Below are positions 57,029 through 64,000 of a stretch of 64,000 nt of DNA, one piece after another. The DNA is taken from contig NC_079138.1 of assembly GCF_945859705.1 (NCBI RefSeq), positions 1,612,001-1,676,000 on the forward strand, written 5' to 3'. Each line of letters begins with the position of its first letter. The first letter of the stretch is position 1. The translations under genes and the position numbers were made by a program. This DNA comes from Episyrphus balteatus. Its lineage: Eukaryota > Arthropoda > Insecta > Diptera > Syrphidae. Below the pieces are notes generated by a model. The model had not been told where the DNA came from. It ran no database searches and was given only the letters and a program-made list of their open reading frames with translations.

Positions 57029-60017
57029 CTAATGTTGTTTTTGCTCTTCACTTGATTCCATTTGACGAAATGTCCAACTGCCCTGTCCATTAAATTCAAG
57101 TATATGAGTGTGGAAACGCCTGTCAAAGAAAACAACAATTTAAAAAAAAATATACACCCTTATTGCGACTTGCAACTATCAATCGATAGTTGATAAAAAT
57201 TAAATTTCGATATCTTATTATTTAATTGAGATTTTGAAATCTAATTACAAAATTCCATTTAAAAGTTCTATAAATTAGGTTTAAAAATCCCAAATTTCAA
57301 TATTTATCAACTAACGATTGATAATTGTAAATCACAATAACGTTGATAGATAGTTTTGGAAAGCTTTAAGATAATAATAAAATTTTCTTACCACAAAGTA
57401 GGGCGATGAGTGATCGTTAATAAAGTTATTCCCATGTTTTTTGCAATTTCATAGATAGAACTCTCAACATCAATTGAAACAGCACTAGTACATTCATCAA
57501 GAAGGGCATATTTTGGTCTAATAGATGTGACAACTTTAATTATGTAGTTCATTTTAATTGACAAAATTAACTTACTTATGATAAAAAAGTCGGGCTACAG
57601 CCATACGCTGTTTTTCACCTCCTGATAAAATATCTTTCCAATCTCGAACTTTATCAAAACTATCCCTTTTATATCAATAGAATTAAAAAAAAAAATAACT
57701 AAATTATATAAAAAGCAACAAGAAATGTACGTTATGTACCTTTGGGCAATATGTTCCAAGCTAACCATTTTCAAAATATTATTCAATTGATCTTCAGTAA
57801 CACCTTTTCTAATCATATCTTCCCGGCTTTCTGGATAGATAATTTGATCACACAAACTACCAATTGACATATACGGTCTCTGTGGTATATAGAACATACA
57901 AGGCTTGCCCTCAATCGGCCGTGGTATATGTAATTCGCCAGCATAAATTGGCCATAATCCACTCAATATGCGGAACAAACTGGATTTACCACAACCATTT
58001 GGACCAGTAATAAGCAAATGCATTCCGGGATCAATTCGAAGGGTCAAACTTGGCACTACTACGTCACAATTAGGCGTAACAACAGGTACCTTGTTCAACA
58101 TTATGGACATTTGTTCGCTATCTGTGTAAATGATTTTTCCCTTAGGTATAGGACGGTTATTTTGGTACTCTACAACGCCATATGCTTCATTTTGCGGATC
58201 AACAGTCACAGTGGCCTTACTGTAAATGCCCTGTGCTGTTTCTTCAAACACTTGAAGCATTCCAGCCACTCGATGTGTGTAGCCAGCTAGTGCATTTATT
58301 TCTTTATACGATGACATTAAACGCTCGATAGCATCAGCAGCAGAAATAAGAAGATTCCTTGCTGTTGTCAGGTACTGCGTTCGCTCACTAACTGAGCTTT
58401 CAATGATGGTCATATTACCACTGGGATCTAAAAATAAATAAATCTTGAACAAATTATTAATTTATGAAAGTGTGAGGTGTAAACCTACCAATTTTAGGTT
58501 TAGATAAAGAAGTAAGTATGGGCAAAGATACCATCACCATTCCGGTACCAGACCAGACGTATTTCATAAAAAACTGTTCTAGCATTACAAACCACAATTT
58601 TTGGGTGAAAATTGCATTCATTTGATTTACCAAACGGTTGTAGGCTTGACGAAGTTGTGATAACTCAACCTATTTGAAAAAAAAAAAAATATTCAAAATA
58701 CATTTTGGGTAATAAATTCAAAACTATCTTGCCTTATGCCCACCATAGAATGCAATTTCTTCGGCATTTGTTATAATTCGCGAATGAATATGTCGCAAAT
58801 ATCCATAGCGATTTGCCTCTTCGGCAACCAGCTGGCCGAATTTAGGTGATACTATTCGTAGGATGTGAGCAGTCAGAGCAATAATAGATATCGAAAAGGC
58901 TGGCCCTGTCAAAAACATTACTAAATTAAATGAAGTAGTGGGTAGTTGATAAATATTATAAAAAGTATTAAACGTGCGTACCAGAAAAGATATTAGCCTT
59001 CATTTTCTGTGAGGATCGCATCAACGCAAATCCAATGAGCATTAAGTCAAAACATGGTTTTGTCAAACTGCTGTAAAGGTGTGCAACTGAACTTGCAAAT
59101 ACTGCAATGTCTTCAGTTAATCTAGTATTGAAAATAAATTGTTAATATAATATGAAAACGGGGAATGGGTTTTTAAGAACTACATCTTACCTATGATCTG
59201 CATTTTCAATTCTGCCATCCAAATTTGATACTCGATAGTAGTTTTGGTTTTTGAAATACAAACGGTATGAATGCCTCACAAGTCTTGTTCTAAAAAAATT
59301 AGTCAAATAAGAAAACTTTTTTTATGTAACGAAAGAATATTTTGGTACTCACCTAAAAGCCAAGGCTAGTTTGTTTTCGAGGTACCTTATCATTGAGTTG
59401 ATAAATGTAGCAGGTATTGCAATTCCAAACCATTTCATGAGCATTACTGCAAATTGCTTGACATCTTTACGTACTATAAATTTCACTATGGCACCTTCTA
59501 GAGATGCTACATAAATACTGAGAAAAGTTCGTGACACCAAGCAGACGGTATGTATTCCAAGCAAACAAGTTTCATAGCAAAATGGTCTTGGGATCATAAC
59601 TTTTAGTAACTGTTGCAGTTGAGCTAAAAATTCCAAATTTAATCCTGGTTGAACCTCTTGGTTTTCTTTCTTTTTTGATGCTAGAAGTAGCTTTTCAGCT
59701 TCAGCAATTTTAGCTTCATCGTCATTTGGAAATATTGTTGTTGTTTCATGATTTGGTGGTTTTAACTTGGCTGTGTTGCTGTTGTTGTTATTGTTGTTCT
59801 CTTTGCATTTTCCATTGACAGGTTTTTCACTTTTGAGAGTATTTTCACTTGGCTGAACTTGATCGGGAACATTTTTTTTTATAAGTGGATATGCCACTTT
59901 TACAGTATATGCAATAATGGCAGCACCAACGATAGCTTGGCTAAATCCGTGAGCAGTATAACCAAGTTTTTCATATTTTTGGACTACTTGGTCGTAGTAT
60001 TTTGATAAAACTGCCAT
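57029..60017 (-). CDS. Abcd1: Peroxisomal ABC half-transporter, subfamily D (ABCD1/ALDP-like), complete
   Basis: Nine exons: 60017-59353, 59289-59191, 59121-58982, 58905-58733, 58669-58489, 58427-57740, 57665-57576, 57517-57392 and 57119-57029. All phases agree, giving 750 residues (human ABCD1 has 745). ABCD1 dimers import very-long-chain acyl-CoAs into peroxisomes for beta-oxidation. An N-terminal hydrophobic segment lies at about 24-46, with an Asn-rich insert near 74-80. The transmembrane domain starts near ETCLLGIHTVCLVSRTFLS. The EAA-like loop is EEIAFYGGHKVE (350-361). Walker A is GPNGCGKSS (561-569), the Q-loop is FYIPQRPYMS, the signature is LSGGEKQR (662-669), Walker B is YALLDE (682-687) and the H-loop His is 716. 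All catalytic residues are intact. The protein ends shortly after RFHTHILEFNGQG, so it lacks the longer C-terminal tail of the human protein. PMP70 (ABCD3) is less likely, because the RVSNLDGRI and SEERTQ-type blocks and the length fit ABCD1/2. Exon 4 leaves by a GC donor. Confidence 0.95.
58731..58732 (-). other. GC donor of a GC-AG intron in the ABCD gene
   Basis: After GGHK (codon AAG) the intron starts GCAAGA, the standard context of rare GC-AG introns. The acceptor AAATAG precedes GTTGAG (Val-Glu), restoring the conserved GGHKVE motif. No GT lies nearby that would keep the frame. Confidence 0.85.
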
Positions 60018-61260
60018 AGCCGTTTTGTTTTTTTTTTTTCTTTGTAGGAATTTCTCTCGATTCGATCAAGAGAACAATGTTTTTGTATCTTTTTTAAGTG
60101 TTTATTTACAAATGTCTTTCATTTAGGACTGATTTTGGTTTTCTATAGAATTACATAACTTTCTTGAACCTTTTTTTTTCTAATTTATAAATAATGTACA
60201 TGAAGAGGAGATAGAACTGCAGAGAAAACAAGTGAATACAAATAGGTCATTGCAAAGTCTTTTATTGTTATCAGTAAAAATATTTTAAATATATTTTATA
60301 TTTTACAAGAAATAAATTATAAATAGTTAGGGTATATAGGAAGGCAGTGAATTTTTGATTGTACCATTATTTGATTGAATAATTACTGAACTTTAATTTT
60401 TTAATACTGTGTAGATAAATCTGCAAGTTCAGAAACGTTAGGGACTATAAGTTGTCTCTGATTTGTTAGCTCGATGTATTCGTCTACCTACTTTTCCGTT
60501 CAGAAAATGACGTTGACTAAATATTTAGTCCCTAACGTTTCCTGAACTTGCACTACGTTAAACTAATAACACTGGTCTGCAAAATTTAAATTTTTTTTTT
60601 CTCCTTCAAATAATTTTTTGATATTATGAAAGATAAGACTTTCCTGAATCTAAATCTGGTTTCAGAAAAATTCTATCAGGTACCATTTTTGTAAAAATGA
60701 TTTTTGAAAAATGTGGGTAGTTTCTAAAAAATCACCCTTTTAGATTCATTTGAACTTGCATAAAATTAAAACTGTTTGTCGCATTGAGCTCAAATTTGGT
60801 GGACTTATTCTTCATTATATGATCTATCGATTGACACCAAATATACAGGGTGTCCCAAAAGTTAACGTCGAAACGAAAACGGTAGATAGGGTAGGTGGTG
60901 ACAGTTATCAGAAAAATAATAAAAAAAATCGCAGCCATATATTTTGGGAGTTATGGGCATTTGAAAAAAAGTCGAAAAAATGGTCACCCTGTGACGATTT
61001 ATCATGTGCCGTGACTACAAATCTTAATTTTTCTCATTTTTTTCTTTTGTTACGGAACCTTGAATAACCCTGCTATCAAATGCATTCAAAAATTTTAAAT
61101 CAGCTGCATCAGTTTTAAAGAAAATATTACTTTTTTACCCAACTTAGTACTACAAAATTTTACATGACTCTAATTCAATGAGCCGTAGTGTAAAAAAAAT
61201 GCACAACGATGTTTCGGCAAGTTGCCTTAAAAGTTGGTGTGTTCAATTTTCTTTTCAAAA
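60018..61260. other. Upstream region of ABCD
   Basis: Presumed 5' UTR and promoter of ABCD in the first 200 bp; no TATA box or other element can be argued with confidence in such AT-rich DNA. It contains a MITE (60422-60552) and an ACAGGGTGTCCCAAAAGT motif at about 60844, a string common at ends of insect repeats. Confidence 0.5.
60422..60552. mobile_element. MITE with TGCAAGTTCAG ends
   Basis: TGCAAGTTCAGAAACGTTAG plus GGACTA at the left is inverted at the right as TAGTCCCTAACGTTTCCTGA plus ACTTGCA. 131 bp, non-coding. Confidence 0.88.
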
Positions 61261-61498
61261 TGGTACAACATTGTTGGGAATATTCCATAAATAACCGAGA
61301 TAAATTTTTTTTTCTTAAGAAATCCGACTTTTTTATGAGGTAATTTTTCCATATTATTCAAGTTTTGTACCCTTTCAGAACCTTTCAGAATACAAAAACT
61401 TAAATAATATGGAAAAATTACCTAAAAAAAAGTCGGATTTCTTAAGAAAAAAATTTTATCTCGGTTATTTATGAAATATTCCCAACAATGTTGTACCA
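61261..61498. repeat. Large hairpin: arms of about 108 bp, 21-bp loop
   Basis: The left arm 61261-61369 starts TGGTACAACATTGTTGGGAA. The right arm 61391-61498 ends TTCCCAACAATGTTGTACCA. Arms pair almost throughout, with only a handful of mismatches or indels. The loop carries CCTTTCAGAA twice. No coding sequence. It may be a palindromic transposon derivative or, if transcribed, an hpRNA precursor. Confidence 0.92.
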
Positions 61499-62219
61499 CA
61501 CACTGTGTAGCCACGTGGGAAGAGAAGAAATGTAGGTACTATTGCTGTTTTCCTTTTTTAATTGTTATAAGATCAAGCCGATATAATTGATGGAATTCAG
61601 CTGACTGATCTTTTTGTTAAATAAGTTTCGTTTGCTTTTTTTTCCTACCTCATATCACGCATTGCTTGGAATTAAGATTTTTATTTTTTCTTACCAAAAA
61701 TCTTTCGAGACAACAATTACAAAAATAATAGCATAGTCATTAAAAAGTAGTTATGAATATAATGTTAGTAAAATTGATTTAAAACTTGATAATATGTATA
61801 TAAATTTATATACCGATAAGACAATTAACCACAAGAAAATAAAAAAAATTTCTATAATTTAAAAAGATTATAATATTATGTTTGTAAATTTTGTATAAGC
61901 CATTAGAACCAAAGTTCAAGTGGATAAGAATTTTTTGTTCGTTTTTTGAATTCCTTTCTTTAATCAATGATATTAAAACAAAACATGTTCTGTTGCTTTT
62001 TAGCGGGGGGCACATAAATCAAGCAATCAGCTAATCTGGTATGGCTAATCACTTGATACTTTGTAATTTATATAGTTGATAAAATTGTTTCTAAGCTATT
62101 ATAAATCAAACGTAGATCAAATACAATAAACTCCAATTTTTTTTAGCAAGAGATCAAACTATCAACAATGGGCACCATGAGGAAACATTAGTAACATAAT
62201 TTTCTGAACGTAATTTGAG
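61499..62219. other. Non-coding DNA
   Basis: AT-rich with no exon, RNA gene or clear repeat recognised. Confidence 0.5.
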
Positions 62220-62600
62220 GCTCTGATAAAAATTTATCGAAAAGCATTTTTCTTCGAATTGCAATTCTTCGAACACAATTCATCGAAAAAAAAAAACATT
62301 TCATCGAAGAACAATTTTTCGAATGTCAATTCTTTGGATAACAATTATTCATCGAAAACAACCAAAATAACAATTAATCGATAAACAACTATCAATTCTT
62401 TGTGGTATCAAAGTCTGAAGAAGGTCTTAATCACAAAATTGTATTTTTGAGTAAGAACTTTCTTTATTATTATCAAAAACATCAATTTTAAGCAAGAGTG
62501 TTTCATAAGGAAAATAGCAATTCCTCGAATGACAATTCATCGGAAAGAATTCATCGAAAAAAAAATGCCTCGAATAACGACCTGATAAATCACCGATGAG
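62220..62600. repeat. Degenerate TCGAA/CAATTCTTCGAA minisatellite
   Basis: Units resembling CAATTCTTCGAA or AATTCATCGAAAA recur irregularly in two clusters (62235-62390 and 62518-62580). They are too diverged for a fixed period. Confidence 0.6.
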
Positions 62601-62639
62601 ATATAGGTTTTTTTTTTACCTGAAAATAAATTTTTCAAA

Positions 62640-63640
62640 AACTGTTCCTTAATACGGCCATATCTGAATTTCGTTGAAATTGAATTAGACCTTTTGAGAA
62701 TTTAAGATTTAAAAAAAAATTCTATGGTAGGTACCGTTAATAATGAATAGTCTCCAAAAAACGCTCCAAACCAAATTTGAAATGCATCGACTTATCCGTT
62801 TATCGAGATTTTACCAACCAGATTACGAAATCCCATTAAACCATTCATACCGCACATAAACAGATTTCATTTGACATTTTCCCTTTTCTAATCTGATTTT
62901 GCTCTCAAAAAATGCAATCTAAATCATCAAAAAATTCATAATTGAATATTTGAAAAGACATGCGACAGTTTTAAAAGAAAAAAAAATAGGATTCAACTGG
63001 AAAACTAGCCCCACGAAATGATTTTGGCTCAGTCAAGTTGACATTAGGCGCGTTTTCTTGGCAAAGCTATCCGCAGTAGGATTTCCCAAATATTAACTAA
63101 CAACAACAAACAGCTATTGAGTGCTCAGAGGTATTTTTCTGGTTTTGTTGTTAAGGTGCTATTGTTCAGTGTTGCCCCCTAGTCCCTACTACAATTTTAG
63201 CAATTTTTTGAGGGTAAACACCTTTTCATACATATCCCCTATTACCTAATAAATTTTTATTTTAAATTATGTATATGCAAAGATGTGGAGACTAGAGAAT
63301 GGAAATCGTGGTTAAAACAACAGCGAAGAGTACCTACCCCTGTTCTGTAAATGTTTTTTTTTTTAAATAAAGCAAATGAAGGTTCCACATGTCCACATGT
63401 CCACATGTCGTAGAGAGCTAATTTTTTTTTTAAATTGTAGATAATTTAAAGGACTACAATAATATTTTATTTTCTTAGCCAATACTCGCACCGTTTGCAA
63501 AATAATAAGGCAAGAGTTTGCTAAACAAAAAAACGACTTTGACTTAATATTACTTATTTTTTATTTGTTTCAACAAAAAGATTGTGCACTAAATTGATAG
63601 AAAATGTTGTAACGAACAATTCATTGCTTTATTTTTTGCC
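62640..63640. other. Repeat-derived non-coding DNA
   Basis: Contains an inverted relative of the 245-480 repeat (62640-62820), a fragment of the CCGCAGTAGGATTTCC family (63048-63100), a fragment starting like the 9704 MITE (about 63339), and a small tandem of CCACATGT (63389-63408). No gene seen. Confidence 0.5.
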
Positions 63641-63643
63641 GTA

Positions 63644-63940
63644 GGACATTCTGAAGTCGAGTTATTCCCAAAAAACGATATTTTTGGGTGTTTTCGCACC
63701 GGTTTTGCATGCGTTCATTTATCAATAGCTCGGCCATCTTTGGTGATAAAGAGCTCATTTTTTCTGTAAAATGCAGGACATGAACAGGGCTACAAAATAG
63801 GTTAGAAAAATGTCAATCATGATATAAGCTTTTTTCGAAATAATGACAAAAATGTGTTTTTTAACAACAAGAATTTGACTGTAAATGGCTGCCATTTTAT
63901 ATTTACTCACTCAAATACAATGAAATTACATACAACGATA
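63644..63940 (+). repeat. Dispersed repeat, copy 2
   Basis: Same orientation and block order as 10084-10350 (GTTCATTTATCAAT, GCTCGGCCAT, GGGCTACAAAA, ATACAATGAAATTACA). Diverged and non-coding. Confidence 0.75.
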
Positions 63941-64000
63941 GAAAATATTATATGGAAGAGAAAGTATGTTTATTTTTTGGTCTACGATAATCTGGAGCAA

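Noticed and set aside
60750..61067. 105-residue plus-strand frame upstream of ABCD
   Set aside because: Contains the ACAGGGTGTCCCAAAAGT repeat-end string, so repeat-derived and not a gene.

Overview
The window is AT-rich nuclear DNA of a fly (Diptera, probably Brachycera). The evidence is spliced GT-AG genes with short conserved exons, large introns, dense small inverted-repeat transposons and long poly(A)/poly(T) runs. Three protein genes are well supported. From my knowledge of D. melanogaster, the relatives of all three (Ephrin, CG1674, Abcd1/CG2316) lie on the small fourth chromosome, Muller element F. The species cannot be named from the sequence alone.

Layout. 1-9089 is upstream or first-intron DNA of Ephrin, with two decayed LINE reverse-transcriptase fragments (about 2.3 kb and 4.3-4.9 kb), a 201-bp (TCA)n array and foldback elements. 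9090-15744 (+) holds three Ephrin exons: the cupredoxin receptor-binding domain, a Gly/Asn-rich linker, and a C-terminal hydrophobic segment with a tail. The signal-peptide exon is not in view. 16-24.6 kb is intergenic and repeat-rich.

24645-about 45122 (-) is a multi-exon gene that I assign to the synaptopodin-2/myopodin-like (CG1674-type) muscle Z-disc/actin-associated family. Exon phases join without error through exons C-D-E-F-G-I. Alternative pieces are a separate first exon (B), a skippable exon (H), and a distal pair of exons at 45.0 and 42.0-42.3 kb. That pair either forms a small 106-residue gene or is the first coding exon plus an alternative last exon of the same gene.

57029-60017 (-) is a complete nine-exon peroxisomal ABC half-transporter of subfamily D (ABCD1-like, 750 residues) with one GC-AG intron. 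60-64 kb is upstream DNA with inverted repeats, including a near-perfect hairpin with arms of about 108 bp.

The three genes share no pathway: axon guidance, muscle cytoskeleton, and peroxisomal very-long-chain acyl-CoA import. Their linkage looks like conserved microsynteny. I see no rRNA, tRNA, CRISPR, bacterial operon or new enzymatic system. The most unusual items are the alternative-exon architecture of the synaptopodin-like gene, a possible soluble Ephrin form through intronic polyadenylation, and the hairpin and MITE load. Most lines of sequence outside these genes show no coding signal.
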